A DNA stretch of 64,000 nt from Moheibacter sediminis (GTDB lineage: Bacteria > Bacteroidota > Bacteroidia > Flavobacteriales > Weeksellaceae). Below are positions 32,901 through 41,484 of the stretch, piece after piece. The notes under the pieces are model-generated. The model searched no databases. It was not told the origin of the DNA and saw only the letters and a program-made list of their open reading frames with translations. The stretch spans positions 62,001-126,000 of the forward strand of contig NZ_FWXS01000002.1 in the NCBI RefSeq assembly GCF_900176425.1, in the 5' to 3' direction. How positions within the stretch are numbered: position 1 is the first letter of the stretch; the number at the start of each line of letters is the position of its first letter. Both the position numbers and the translations under genes were made by a program.

Positions 32901-33112
32901 ATCCGGTTCCAACAAAGCAAATTCTAAATATTTCAATCAAGAATTCAACGAAAATTGAAAGCGTAAATGTTTTTGACCTGACAGGAAAATTGGTTTTGAA
33001 TTCTAATAATTCAGATTCTAAAATTAATCTTTCTCATTTAAATTCAGGCACTTATTTAATTTCAGTGAAAACCAACAAAGGAATTCATACTGAGAAAATT
33101 ATCAAAAAATAA
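29999..33112 (+). CDS. Large T9SS surface protein with three leucine-rich modules
   Basis: This 1037-residue exported protein has a signal peptide (to ~residue 24) and three modules. Each opens with a line of the type CPT/SxxxxxxxSQAEVxxFxxxYPxCxxxxGxLxIG, at about residues 25, 329 and 508. Modules 1 and 2 each close with LSGLDNIDPxSIT, LSTCxVxSIC and GNxxGCNSxDE, near residues 265-320 and 440-500, and module 3 closes likewise near 900-960. In between are many receptor-L/LRR-like repeats (NxSLxxLxGLxNLxxxxG). The last ~75 residues are a T9SS type A sorting domain (FYPVPTKQILNI, LNSGTYLISVKTNKG, ending KIIKK). Adhesion or glycan/protein binding at the surface is inferred. Confidence 0.9.
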   Translation: MRTNLFKWFCVTVSLIGSCCISAQCPTIDGYLQFNSQAEVNQFLVDYPNCTSLDGRLIIGSNNTSDITDLTPFENLTSVKGLLIQSTSLTNLVGLENLIDDDGELAIRYNNSLTDLSALGGITEVSTLDIDGNAVLVSLEGLNIGTVQSSVEITQNPALVNLHGLENLTEISDLLEIRLNNSLVTVDGLNNITKIGSLSIVFNNSLTNLDGLNALESFTGSAITPGLNISFNASLTSLEGLSQLTTILNSTLQINSNNLLTSLSGLDNIDPSSITHLYLTSSQQLSTCNVQSICDYLSGNGQATISGNSVGCNSIDEIEYFCEEATNCPTGDVILTTQAEVDLFHTTYPDCTTIFGNLYIGIAEGTSNINDISGLENIERIVGGLTIENTSLTNLTGLNALVQMGDDFVIAGNDLLQNLQAFNSLTSINYSALIIYENNSLTSLSGLDNIDPGSITDLTLSSSQNLSTCDVNSICTYISTFGATYSISGNATGCNSFDEVLEACQDTLPTCPSQDIQFLSQAELDHFVVQYPDCSILNASIKIGGTSVTDIYNLEPLSNLTRINGSLSVDKTSLVNLNGLENLTQTGNFQALLNDQLQSLEGLDNLTTVIGGFTIQSNPLIVNLQGINSLLVVGDLGITSNESLSSLEGLNNLIAVNSPGGATASISQNPALIDLTGLENLQAVNGTLRVDSNASLISLDGLENLATLADNLEIKSNPNLQSIESLTGLTEVPFLLQISSNPELESLQGLQNLVSTYVLNIGTNHSLTNLEGLNSLESVLDIVIYDNDAMVSLEGLNSLSNVMGQIELSQNQLLNNIEKLSNISIAEGLIIQENPSLVSLEGVNNISRLGIEWPGLLGIANNGLVNSLEPLSNLINLNTGYLFVYGNPALTTLSGVDNIIPSSMSYVEITASPGLSVCNVPSICGYLSNGGEHIINGNTTGCNSSEEILELCELSMQEMNDADQITFYPVPTKQILNISIKNSTKIESVNVFDLTGKLVLNSNNSDSKINLSHLNSGTYLISVKTNKGIHTEKIIKK

Positions 33113-33139
33113 TTCATTTCATATTTTAAATTGTTAATT

Positions 33140-33186
33140 AAGACAAGAGGCAGCATGCGAGTGTGTGCCTTTTGTCTTTATATTTA
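33140..33186 (+). terminator. Intrinsic terminator after the leucine-rich surface protein
   Basis: AAGACAAGAGGCA (33140-33152) pairs with TGCCTTTTGTCTT (33166-33178), 13 bp with one G-U, loop 13 nt, followed by TATATTTAT. The reading frame of the next gene is open through this hairpin, which is one reason to start it at 33194. Confidence 0.75.
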
Positions 33187-33193
33187 TCCAAAG

Positions 33194-34882
33194 ATGAAAA
33201 CTACTTTCTCCATATTTCTGACATTTTTTTTGCTTTCAAATTTTCTGTTGGGACAGCAAAATGATGCAGAATTACTCAAATCTAAAATCGAAATATTATA
33301 TAAAAATGGAGAAATTAAAGCCATCAACAAAGTCCTGAAAGATGATAAACCATTTGAACCTGAGTATATTCTCGAGAAATTAAATCGAAATATTCAATAT
33401 TCTAAAAAGAAAAATGACCAGTCAACTTTAGGGATGACTTATTTAATTCTTGGAAATTTCTGGCACAGACAAGCCAATAAAATAAAAGCTTTTGAAAATT
33501 ACCTGCAAACCGAAACTATTGCCCGTCAAATCAATGATCAAAAATTATTAGCAAATAGTTTGATGAACAAATCTACATTGTTCGATAATTCAGTTGAAAA
33601 AATAAATACTTTACAGGAAGCTTCTGAAATCTTTGAAGCTGTCAAGGATTCTTTGAATTTAATTAAAGTAAGTATGAATATTGGTGCTGCTTATGGCGTC
33701 TTGTACGAAGCAGAAAACCGGATGATGGACTCCAATTATTCCGTAAATGAAATTGCCCAATTCAAAAAAAAATCATTTCAATGTTATAAAAAAGCAGAGC
33801 AAATAAATAAGCATCTGAAAAACACAGAGTTGGAAGCTTTTTTGTACATATATTACGGTGAATGGTACAAATATGAAAAAGACTATGAAAACGCAATTTC
33901 ATATTTTAACAAAGCGAAAGAAATTTTAATTAATCTAAAAAATTCCAAAGCAAATACTTACTGCATTTTGAAATTGGCGCAAATTGCCAATGAACAAACC
34001 TACTACTCTCAATCTTTAGATCTATTGAAAGAGTCGGAAATGCTCGCAGAAAAATACCAGTTCAATGATTATCTGGCTTTGATTTATGATGAATATATAA
34101 AAGTTTATTCCAGTATTAATGATTATAAATCAGCACTTGAATTCAGTAAAAAACACAATCTGAAAAATATTGAATTGACTGAACAAAGTAACAACGACAA
34201 AATGCAGATTTTGGAATTGGAAAAAAATATTACTGAAAATAAATTGCAATTAAATAAATACGAAGCCAATTCTAAAATAAATAAAATATTGATTTTTAGT
34301 AGTTTATTGATTGCGTTATTTATTGGTGGAATTTCATATTTGATCATCAAAAACAAAAAACGCAAAATTGACAGCATCGAAAAAAGTCAAATTATTACAG
34401 AAATCAAACTCAAAAATCAACAATTAGAAGATGAATTATTGAAAGAAAAAATAAAATTCAGCCAGGAACATTTGATTTCTTTTGCCAATCAGATTCAGAA
34501 AATTGAAAATTTTTTGGATGAAACCAAATCAAAATTCAAAAATATTCCGGGCAGCCGAGAAGAAATAAATTCCTTGAAAATGTCTTTTTCCGAATTGTTG
34601 AACGGACAAACCCAAATCAAACAAATCAACTCTCTGACTTCCGAGCTCAATCAGGATTTTTTCTTTTACATCCGCCAAAATTATCCCGGAATTTCAAAAG
34701 GCGATGAACAATTATTGGCGTATATTATATTAAATGTCAGCTCCAAAGAGATCAGCCGTATTCTAAATATTTCAGATAAAAGCATCTATATCAAACGGTA
34801 TCGATTACGCAAGAAGCTCAATCTGGAAAACGAAGAAACTTTTGATGATTTCTACCAAAGAATTATTTCAAATCTGAATTAA
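33194..34882 (+). CDS. TPR-repeat membrane regulator with C-terminal helix-turn-helix
   Basis: This 562-residue protein has a signal peptide (MKTTFSIFLTFFLLSNFLLGQ), a periplasmic region of tetratricopeptide-like helical pairs (for example LGMTYLILGNFWHRQANKIKAFENYL, EAFLYIYYGEWYKYEKDYENAISYFNKAKEI), one membrane helix near residue 370 (ILIFSSLLIALFIGGISYLII), a coiled coil and a C-terminal LuxR-like HTH (DEQLLAYIILNVSSKEISRILNISDKSIYIKRYRLRKKL). It would sense a signal outside the inner membrane and act on DNA. The frame is open upstream to 33131, but ATG 33194 gives the signal peptide. GH92 follows 38 nt later. Confidence 0.85.
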   Translation: MKTTFSIFLTFFLLSNFLLGQQNDAELLKSKIEILYKNGEIKAINKVLKDDKPFEPEYILEKLNRNIQYSKKKNDQSTLGMTYLILGNFWHRQANKIKAFENYLQTETIARQINDQKLLANSLMNKSTLFDNSVEKINTLQEASEIFEAVKDSLNLIKVSMNIGAAYGVLYEAENRMMDSNYSVNEIAQFKKKSFQCYKKAEQINKHLKNTELEAFLYIYYGEWYKYEKDYENAISYFNKAKEILINLKNSKANTYCILKLAQIANEQTYYSQSLDLLKESEMLAEKYQFNDYLALIYDEYIKVYSSINDYKSALEFSKKHNLKNIELTEQSNNDKMQILELEKNITENKLQLNKYEANSKINKILIFSSLLIALFIGGISYLIIKNKKRKIDSIEKSQIITEIKLKNQQLEDELLKEKIKFSQEHLISFANQIQKIENFLDETKSKFKNIPGSREEINSLKMSFSELLNGQTQIKQINSLTSELNQDFFFYIRQNYPGISKGDEQLLAYIILNVSSKEISRILNISDKSIYIKRYRLRKKLNLENEETFDDFYQRIISNLN

Positions 34883-34920
34883 AACTTTTTTTGTAGCTTT
34901 CGATTTATAAAACTGAACGA

Positions 34921-37191
34921 ATGCGAATTCTTTTACTATTCATTATAATTCTTTCCCAAACCTCTTTTTCCCAAACTGAAATTTCTTATGTCGATTACGT
35001 AAATCCCTTGATGGGAACGCAGTCAACTTATGAATTGTCCAACGGAAACACGTATCCGGCAATCGGTGTTCCTTGGGGGATGAATTATTGGTCTCCGCAA
35101 ACCGGAAAAATGGGCGATGGCTGGATGTACACTTACACAGCTAATAAAATTAAAGGTTTCAAACAAACACATCAGCCCTCTCCTTGGATGAACGATTATG
35201 GTCAGTTTTCCATCATGCCGACAAAAGGATTAAAAATTTCTGAAACCGAGCGCGAAAGCTGGTTTTCACACAAAGCCGAAATATCAAAACCTTATTATTA
35301 CAGCGTTTATTTGGCAGACCATGACATCACGACTGAAATCACGCCTACAGAAAGAGCAGCACAATTTCGTTTTACATTTCCCGAAACTGATGACGGATGG
35401 ATAGTTGTTGATGCCTTTGATAAAGGTTCTTATGTGAAAATTATTCCCGAAGAAAAGAAAATTATAGGTTACAGTATGCGTTACAGCCGTGGTGAATTAA
35501 TCAATTTTAAAAATTATTTTGTAATTGAATTTGATGAAAAAATTGAAGATTTCAGAGTTTGGGACGGTAATAAAATCCGATCTGGAAAGACAGAAATGAA
35601 TTCAAATCATTCAATCGCAGCAGTTAAATTTAAAACTAAAAAAGGCGAAATTATTCATGCAAAAGTTGCTTCATCTTTTATCAGCTTTGAACAAGCAGAA
35701 TTAAACCTGAAAAGAGAAATTGGCAGAGATTCATTTGATAAAACGAAAGAAAATGCGCGGACTATTTGGAATGAAAAATTAGGGAAAATAAAAGTCGAAG
35801 GTGGAACGGAGGAACAAATGAAGACTTTTTATTCATGTTTATACCGCACTTTGATGTTTCCGAATAAATTGTATGAAATTAATTCCAAAAATGAAATTGT
35901 CCATTGGAGCCCATATAACGGGCAGATTCTTCCGGGAAAAATGTTTGCCGGAACTGGATTTTGGGATACTTTTCGAGCACTTTATCCTTTGCTGAATTTA
36001 ATTTATCCGTCCATCAATCAGGAAATGCAGGAAGGATTGGCGAACACATTTTTAGAAGGTGGGTTTTTGCCTGAGTGGTCGAGTCCTGGTTTTGCCAACA
36101 TCATGATTGGAAATAATTCTGCTTCGGTTGCTGCAGATGCATACATCAAAGGAATCAGAGAATATGATATTGAAACTTTGTGGAAAGCGGTTGTTCACGG
36201 CGCGAATCATGAAGGCCCGATGACTGCGGTAGGAAGGGCAGGAGTAGACTATTACAACTCCTTAGGTTATGTACCTTATGATGTTGGAATCAATGAAAAT
36301 GCAGCGCGAACTTTGGAATATGCTTACGATGATTTTTGCATCTGGCAATTGGGGAAAACTTTAGGGAAACCTGATTCTGAGATTGATATTTATCGTCAGC
36401 GCAGTTTAAATTATAAAAATTTGTTTGACAAACAAGTCGGTTTGATGCGCGGTAAAAACAAAGACGGAACTTTTCAAATCCCTTTCAATCCATTCAAATG
36501 GGGAGATGCATTTACGGAAGGTAACAGTTGGCATTACACTTGGTCAGTTTTTCATGATGTGCAGGGGTTGATTGATCTGATGGGGGGAAGGAAGAAATTC
36601 ACTCAAAAATTAGATGAAGTTTTTGAGTTGCCTCCGGTTTTTGATGATTCTTATTACGGTTCTGTCATTCATGAAATTCGTGAAATGCAGATTGTCAATA
36701 TGGGACAGTATGCTCATGGAAACCAGCCGATTCAGCACATGATTTATTTGTACAATTATGCAGGTGAGCCTTATAAGACCCAATATTGGGTAAGGGAAGT
36801 GATGAATAAATTATACAGTTCTGCTCCAGATGGCTATTGTGGTGATGAAGACAATGGACAAACTTCGGCTTGGTACGTTTTTAGTGCGCTGGGATTTTAT
36901 CCCGTAACGCCGGCGGTCAATCAATATGTGATAGGTGCACCTTTGTTTGAGAAAGCCACCATTGAATTGGAAAATGGAAAGTCTTTCGTCATTCAGCAAA
37001 ATAAAATATCTCCTGAAAATATCTATATAAACAAAACCACTCTTAACAATAAAACATTTGAAAAAGCATATATTAATTTTGATGAAATTATGAAAGGCGG
37101 ACTTTTCTATTTTGAAATGAATGATAAACCTAACAAAAACTGGGCTTCGAAAAAGGAACATGCTCCTTATTCGATGTCGAATGAAAATTAA
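34921..37191 (+). CDS. GH92 alpha-mannosidase, secreted
   Basis: This 756-residue glycoside hydrolase of family 92, usually a calcium-dependent exo-alpha-mannosidase, has a signal peptide (LLLFIIILSQTSFS). Family text runs throughout: VDYVNPLMGTQSTYELSNGNTYPAIGVPWGMNYWSPQTG, FAGTGFWDTFRALYPLLNLIYP, GFLPEWSSPG, NSASVAADAYIKGIREYDIETLW, NENAARTLEYAYDDFCIWQL, EGNSWHYTWSVFHDVQGLI, GNQPIQHMIYLYNYAGEPYKTQYWVREVM and GYCGDEDNGQTSAWYVFSALGFYPVTP. It would trim mannose from glycans in the periplasm or at the surface. A methyltransferase gene follows after 5 nt. No SusC/SusD pair is present, so this is not a typical polysaccharide locus. Confidence 0.94.
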   Translation: MRILLLFIIILSQTSFSQTEISYVDYVNPLMGTQSTYELSNGNTYPAIGVPWGMNYWSPQTGKMGDGWMYTYTANKIKGFKQTHQPSPWMNDYGQFSIMPTKGLKISETERESWFSHKAEISKPYYYSVYLADHDITTEITPTERAAQFRFTFPETDDGWIVVDAFDKGSYVKIIPEEKKIIGYSMRYSRGELINFKNYFVIEFDEKIEDFRVWDGNKIRSGKTEMNSNHSIAAVKFKTKKGEIIHAKVASSFISFEQAELNLKREIGRDSFDKTKENARTIWNEKLGKIKVEGGTEEQMKTFYSCLYRTLMFPNKLYEINSKNEIVHWSPYNGQILPGKMFAGTGFWDTFRALYPLLNLIYPSINQEMQEGLANTFLEGGFLPEWSSPGFANIMIGNNSASVAADAYIKGIREYDIETLWKAVVHGANHEGPMTAVGRAGVDYYNSLGYVPYDVGINENAARTLEYAYDDFCIWQLGKTLGKPDSEIDIYRQRSLNYKNLFDKQVGLMRGKNKDGTFQIPFNPFKWGDAFTEGNSWHYTWSVFHDVQGLIDLMGGRKKFTQKLDEVFELPPVFDDSYYGSVIHEIREMQIVNMGQYAHGNQPIQHMIYLYNYAGEPYKTQYWVREVMNKLYSSAPDGYCGDEDNGQTSAWYVFSALGFYPVTPAVNQYVIGAPLFEKATIELENGKSFVIQQNKISPENIYINKTTLNNKTFEKAYINFDEIMKGGLFYFEMNDKPNKNWASKKEHAPYSMSNEN

Positions 37192-37196
37192 TTTAA

Positions 37197-37982
37197 ATGA
37201 AAAATTATTTAGAAATCAATAAAAAATCCTGGAACAACAGAACTTCAGTTCATCTCGAGTCTGAATTTTATGACGTTAAAAGTTTTCTTGAAGGGAAATC
37301 ATCTCTGAATTCAATCGAGTTGGAGTTATTGGGAAATGTTGAAGGAAAAAGCATTTTGCATTTGCAGTGTCATTTTGGTCAGGATACGATTTCGTTGAGC
37401 CGTTTGGGCGCAAAATCAGTTGGAGTAGATTTGTCTGACAAAGCGATTGAAGCAGCCAGAAATTTAGCTGAAAAAGATAATTCTGATGCGAGATTTATTT
37501 GTTCAGATATTTACGATTTATCCAATCATTTAAACGAAAAATTTGATATTGTTTTTACGAGTTATGGAACGATTGGCTGGCTTCCAGATTTGGACAAATG
37601 GGCAAAAGTTGTTTCATACTTTTTAAAACCTCAAGGAAAATTTGTGATTGTTGAATTTCATCCGCTTGTTTGGATGTTTGATGATGATTTTCAACGGATT
37701 GAATACACTTATTTTAAATCAGAAGCAATCGAAACTGTGGAAAGTACTTACACCGAAAACGCAGAAGAAAAAGATGAATTCGTCAGTTGGAACCATGGTT
37801 TGGGAGAAGTTATAAACAGTTTGATTTCAAATAGTTTGGAAATTAATTCGTTGGATGAATATGATTATTCACCTTATAATTGTTTCAACAAAACTGAAGA
37901 ATTCGAAGCTGGAAAATTCAGAATCAAACATTTAGAAAATAAAATTCCGATGGTTTACAGTATTTCTGCAACTAAGATTTAA
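37197..37982 (+). CDS. Class I SAM-dependent methyltransferase
   Basis: This 261-residue cytoplasmic protein has the SAM-binding core: motif I region VEGKSILHLQCHFGQDTISLSRLGAKSVGVDLSDKAIEAAR, then FICSDIYDLSNHL and FDIVFTSYGTIGWLPDLDKWAKVVSYFLKPQGKFVIVEFHP. The N-terminus NYLEINKKSWNNRTSVHL is typical of a Bacteroidota group whose substrates are unknown. It starts 5 nt after the GH92 stop and overlaps the convergent peptidase stop by 4 nt. Confidence 0.9.
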   Translation: MKNYLEINKKSWNNRTSVHLESEFYDVKSFLEGKSSLNSIELELLGNVEGKSILHLQCHFGQDTISLSRLGAKSVGVDLSDKAIEAARNLAEKDNSDARFICSDIYDLSNHLNEKFDIVFTSYGTIGWLPDLDKWAKVVSYFLKPQGKFVIVEFHPLVWMFDDDFQRIEYTYFKSEAIETVESTYTENAEEKDEFVSWNHGLGEVINSLISNSLEINSLDEYDYSPYNCFNKTEEFEAGKFRIKHLENKIPMVYSISATKI

Positions 37983-39268
37983 AGTTTATTTATAAACTCT
38001 ACAAACAAATCCCGAATGTTCTGAAATTCAGATAAATTCAAAGTTTCTCCTTTGTCAAATGGGTCGTGGTAATGTCCTGCGCCGCCCAAAGTATAAGTGA
38101 AAAATGAAGGAATACCTTTTTCATAAAATGGGCAATGGTCCGAATTACAAGCCTCGCCGCGTTTCTTGATTTGTTTGAGATAATTATTTTTTGAATTAAT
38201 TTGATTCAGCAGTTCATATTCTTTCGTGAAAATAGAACTATTGACGATTTGAATACCATCTTCACCAGCACCCATAATATCAAAATTCAAAAGAAATTTT
38301 ATCCTTTTCAAATCAATTAATGGATTTTCTACGAAATGATAGGATCCGATTAATCCGGCTTCTTCGGCTCCAAAAGCAATGAAAATTAATGTGTATTTTG
38401 GTTTGTTTTTGGAATAATATTTTGCCAGATTGAGCAAAAAAGCAGTACCGCTTGCATTGTCATTTGCTCCTGGAAAATATACATTTCCGACTTTCCCCAA
38501 ATGGTCATAATGCGCCGTAATTACTATTAAAGAATCTTTATTTTCACCTTCAATTTTACCAATTACGTTTTTTGATTTAAAATTATTAATGAATTCACTT
38601 TCAATTCCATAATCATCAATATTTAAATTTTTACTGTAATATTTTTCATTGACGATAAATTCTGCAATACTGTCCTGAACTTGCGAGAGCGAAGCCGTTA
38701 ATTTGTCTTTTGTAAAATAGAAAATCGAACGGTTTTGGTTTTCTTCGGGCTTATAAAAATTTGCCCAATGTTTATAATATTGGTTGAGTGAATCGACTTC
38801 AAATTGATACGGAGGAAAAACTACATGTTTTCCTTTTTGTGCCAACATATCTTTTTGAATGAAATCTATAAACGATGATTCATATTTTAACGAAATTGCA
38901 AAATATTCAGGTTCGAAATGATAAATCTCTTTTTGATGAAAGTTTTGACTATATGAGCTTGGCTTTACTATAAAATCTTCACCATATTTCAATTCTTTGT
39001 CATTCAGTTTCAATTTCGCATTTTTGATGACATTGATGGGCATAGTAAAATCCTGAAAATAAGAATCATTTATTTTTTTTAAACCTAGTTTTTCAAATTC
39101 ATTAGCGATAAATTCTGCAGATTTTTCCATTCCATCATCAACATATCCACGTCCTGCAAATTCTTCAGAAGTTAAAGTTGTAATGACGGAACGTGCATAA
39201 TTCGTTTCAGCATTTTGAGCGAAACAAATCGTTGAAAATAAGAAGGATATGAAAAATTTAAAGTTCAA
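37979..39268 (-). CDS. M28-family zinc aminopeptidase, secreted
   Basis: This metallopeptidase has a signal peptide (NFKFFISFLFSTICFAQ). The zinc ligands are visible: His in ITAHYDHLG, Asp in FPGANDNASGTAF, Glu pair in AFGAEEAGLIGS, Asp in NFDIMGAG and His in the C-terminal GGAGHYHDPFDKGET. Substrates are probably short peptides in the periplasm. I placed the start at TTG 39268 because the signal peptide begins there. The frame is open to ATG 39352, which would add 28 residues and overlap the Nfu stop by 8 nt; that start is the main alternative. It follows nfu on the same strand. Confidence 0.85.
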   Translation of the reverse strand: MNFKFFISFLFSTICFAQNAETNYARSVITTLTSEEFAGRGYVDDGMEKSAEFIANEFEKLGLKKINDSYFQDFTMPINVIKNAKLKLNDKELKYGEDFIVKPSSYSQNFHQKEIYHFEPEYFAISLKYESSFIDFIQKDMLAQKGKHVVFPPYQFEVDSLNQYYKHWANFYKPEENQNRSIFYFTKDKLTASLSQVQDSIAEFIVNEKYYSKNLNIDDYGIESEFINNFKSKNVIGKIEGENKDSLIVITAHYDHLGKVGNVYFPGANDNASGTAFLLNLAKYYSKNKPKYTLIFIAFGAEEAGLIGSYHFVENPLIDLKRIKFLLNFDIMGAGEDGIQIVNSSIFTKEYELLNQINSKNNYLKQIKKRGEACNSDHCPFYEKGIPSFFTYTLGGAGHYHDPFDKGETLNLSEFQNIRDLFVEFINKL

Positions 39269-39344
39269 TGTTAAACGTTTCGAGTCAACAACATTGAAAA
39301 CATATTTGCACTTCAATTTTCCAACATCCATCATCCATCTAAAT

Positions 39345-40226
39345 TTACCCATTGACCGCTTCCACGTGCTCCACTTTTCCGGGCATCATTTCTTTTAACA
39401 TCGCTTCGATACCGTTTTTCAAAGTGAAAGTCGAAGAAGGACAACCCGAACAAGCACCTTGTAAAAGCATTTTAGCAGTTTTTGTATCTTCCTCAAATTC
39501 AATCAATTCAATATTTCCACCATCACCAGCAACTGCGGGTTGTACGTATTCTTGCAAAATATCTTTTATTTGCTGTTCGATGTCCGAATATTCCACTTTG
39601 GCATAAGTATTTTCAAACGAAGGATAAGACGGAGTGTAAACGTAATCCGCTTGAACGATTTCTTTTCCTGACTGCAAATAATCCAAAAGAAAATAACGCA
39701 ATTCCAAAGCCAATCCATTCCAGTCAGCATCTTCCGTTTTGGTTACCGAAATGTAATTTTCCGAGACAAAAACTTCTTTTACATAGTCAAACTGAAATAA
39801 TTCTTTGGCAACCGGAACTTTCTCAGAGTCTTCAACAGATTTTACTTCCGCGATTCCTGCATAAATTAATTTATTGGAAACGAATTTCATCACCGCCGGA
39901 TTGGGCGTTACTTCAGCATACAATGTAAAAGGGTCTGCTTGTTGGCGCGCGATGATTGTACCTTCGTTCAAATGGCGGTTGACGATTTCTTTCAAATCTT
40001 CTATAACCATTTCCCAGTCTATGTTTTCCGTTTTTTGAATCGCTACGAAATTAGCCGTTATGTAAACTTTTGTGACAAAAGGAAATTGTAATAATTCTTG
40101 TGCCAAAAGAGATTCACTTGCCTGATCATTTTTTTCAAGCTCCATGCTTCCGTTGGTCAATGTTTCGTCGCACACAAATTTCATGATTTGCGGGCTGTGT
40201 GTTGTTTCTACGTAAACTCTATCCAT
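39345..40226 (-). CDS. Nfu iron-sulfur carrier with two N-terminal domains
   Basis: This 293-residue protein delivers Fe-S clusters to apo-proteins. Two Nfu_N domains are in tandem: VETTHSPQIMKFVCDETL at ~7 and AEVTPNPAVMKFVSNKLI at ~107, each followed by QFPFVTKVYITANFVAIQKT or QFDYVKEVFVSENYISVTKT. The C-terminal NifU domain has the cluster motif GACSGCPSST (about residues 257-266) after VAGDGGNIELIEF. Most Nfu proteins have one N domain, so the duplication is a variation, which I recall as usual in Flavobacteriia. ATG 40226 lies four bases after a TAATTTTG box. Confidence 0.93.
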   Translation of the reverse strand: MDRVYVETTHSPQIMKFVCDETLTNGSMELEKNDQASESLLAQELLQFPFVTKVYITANFVAIQKTENIDWEMVIEDLKEIVNRHLNEGTIIARQQADPFTLYAEVTPNPAVMKFVSNKLIYAGIAEVKSVEDSEKVPVAKELFQFDYVKEVFVSENYISVTKTEDADWNGLALELRYFLLDYLQSGKEIVQADYVYTPSYPSFENTYAKVEYSDIEQQIKDILQEYVQPAVAGDGGNIELIEFEEDTKTAKMLLQGACSGCPSSTFTLKNGIEAMLKEMMPGKVEHVEAVNG

Positions 40227-40230
40227 AAGG

Positions 40231-40238
40231 CAAAATTA
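40231..40238 (-). promoter_or_regulatory. -7 box (TAATTTTG) four bases before nfu start
   Basis: The minus strand reads TAATTTTG, CCTT, then ATG. The spacing leaves almost no 5' leader, as at 9737 and 42839. Confidence 0.55.
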
Positions 40239-40283
40239 AATCAACTTCCTTATATTTAAACCATAAATTGATAGTTAAATTTT

Positions 40284-40796
40284 ATGGCTTTAGTTAGAGA
40301 ATTATTGGGCAAAAATCCTCAGTTCGGAGAAAATTGTTTTTTGGCAGAAACTGCAGTGATTATCGGCGATGTAGAAATGGGAAATGATTGCAGCATTTGG
40401 TACAATGCGGTTTTACGAGGCGATGTGAATTTCATCAAAATGGGAAATAAAGTAAACATCCAAGACAATGCGATGGTACACTGTACTTATCAGAAATTCC
40501 CGATGACAATTGGAAATAACGTTTCGGTTGGGCATAACGCAACCGTTCATGGATGTACGATTCATGATAATGTTTTGATAGGAATGGGCTCAATCGTGAT
40601 GGATGATTGTGTGGTGGAATCTTATAGTATCGTTGCTGCAGGAGCGGTTGTGACACAAGGAACACATATAAAGGAAGGCGAGCTTTGGGCGGGAATTCCT
40701 GCAAAAAAAATCGGAATGGTTTCACAAGGCCTGAAGGAAGGAGAAATCGAAAGAATTGCCAATAATTATGTAAAATACAGTGGTTGGTATAAGTAA
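40284..40796 (+). CDS. Gamma-carbonic anhydrase family protein (left-handed beta-helix)
   Basis: This 170-residue hexapeptide-repeat protein has GNDCSIWYNAVLRGDVNFIKMGNKVNIQDNAMVHCTYQ, NNVSVGHNATVHGCTIHDNVLIGMGSIVMDDCVVES and AAGAVVTQGTHIKEGELWAGIPAKKIG, ending with a C-terminal helix. The three zinc-ligand His positions are met by His in MVHCTY, VGHNAT and TVHGC. It forms trimers in the family. It may act as carbonic anhydrase or be an inactive relative (YrdA/PaaY type); sequence alone does not decide. Convergent with the hydrolase gene after 3 nt. Confidence 0.92.
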   Translation: MALVRELLGKNPQFGENCFLAETAVIIGDVEMGNDCSIWYNAVLRGDVNFIKMGNKVNIQDNAMVHCTYQKFPMTIGNNVSVGHNATVHGCTIHDNVLIGMGSIVMDDCVVESYSIVAAGAVVTQGTHIKEGELWAGIPAKKIGMVSQGLKEGEIERIANNYVKYSGWYK

Positions 40797-40799
40797 TTT

Positions 40800-41450
40800 T
40801 TAAATTTCTTCTAATTTTTTATTGATCAAATCACTCAATTTTCTGGCTTTTTGCATAATCATTAAATGGGTTCCTCCTGAAATCCTTTCAACATGATGTA
40901 GTTTTGAAAAAGGAAAAACAACATCTTTGTCCCCGTGAAAATGAATGAATTCTCCCATGTCAACATGGTTTTTCCACTTCACAATTTTATCAATTGACCA
41001 TCTCAAATAATAAGGATCTCTGAATTCAAAAAATTCATTCATATCCGGCATTTTTGAACTGTAGAGTTTTCTGAACATCGCATAAGAAAATCCTTTTTCA
41101 GATGAAATAAAGCTTGGCGGAATCAGTTTATGGACATTTGTACTCGCAGAAAATTTCATGAATTGTGGCAGTTCATTTCTGTCCTTTACGGTTGAAATCA
41201 AAATGTTTAATTTCGGATTCAGAAAACGATTCATTTCCTGCACGATAATTCCACCAAATGAAAGTCCCATTAAAATAAAATCTTCCGAAGTATCAATTTT
41301 TTCAGCCATTCTTTCGGCATAATGCTCCAAAGATTCATCTGTTTCCGGCAAAAGCCAGGGAATGTAAACACGCTCAAAATCAGGATTGATTTTCAAATAA
41401 TCAAATGCTTTCTGATTGGCGCCTAATCCGCTTACCTGGTAGATTTTCAT
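40800..41450 (-). CDS. Alpha/beta hydrolase
   Basis: This 216-residue cytoplasmic protein has the nucleophile elbow LMGLSFGGIIVQEMNRFLN, an acid region and a catalytic His near the C-terminus in VERISGGTHLMIMQKARKLSDLIN. HFHGDKDVVFPFSKL is the loop that usually carries the acid residue. N-terminal text KIYQVSGLGANQKAFDYLKI is typical of small Bacteroidota esterase-like proteins. Substrate unknown. No signal peptide. Confidence 0.88.
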   Translation of the reverse strand: MKIYQVSGLGANQKAFDYLKINPDFERVYIPWLLPETDESLEHYAERMAEKIDTSEDFILMGLSFGGIIVQEMNRFLNPKLNILISTVKDRNELPQFMKFSASTNVHKLIPPSFISSEKGFSYAMFRKLYSSKMPDMNEFFEFRDPYYLRWSIDKIVKWKNHVDMGEFIHFHGDKDVVFPFSKLHHVERISGGTHLMIMQKARKLSDLINKKLEEI

Positions 41451-41484
41451 GATGAAATTTGAAAATTAGTTAATTTGAAAATAA

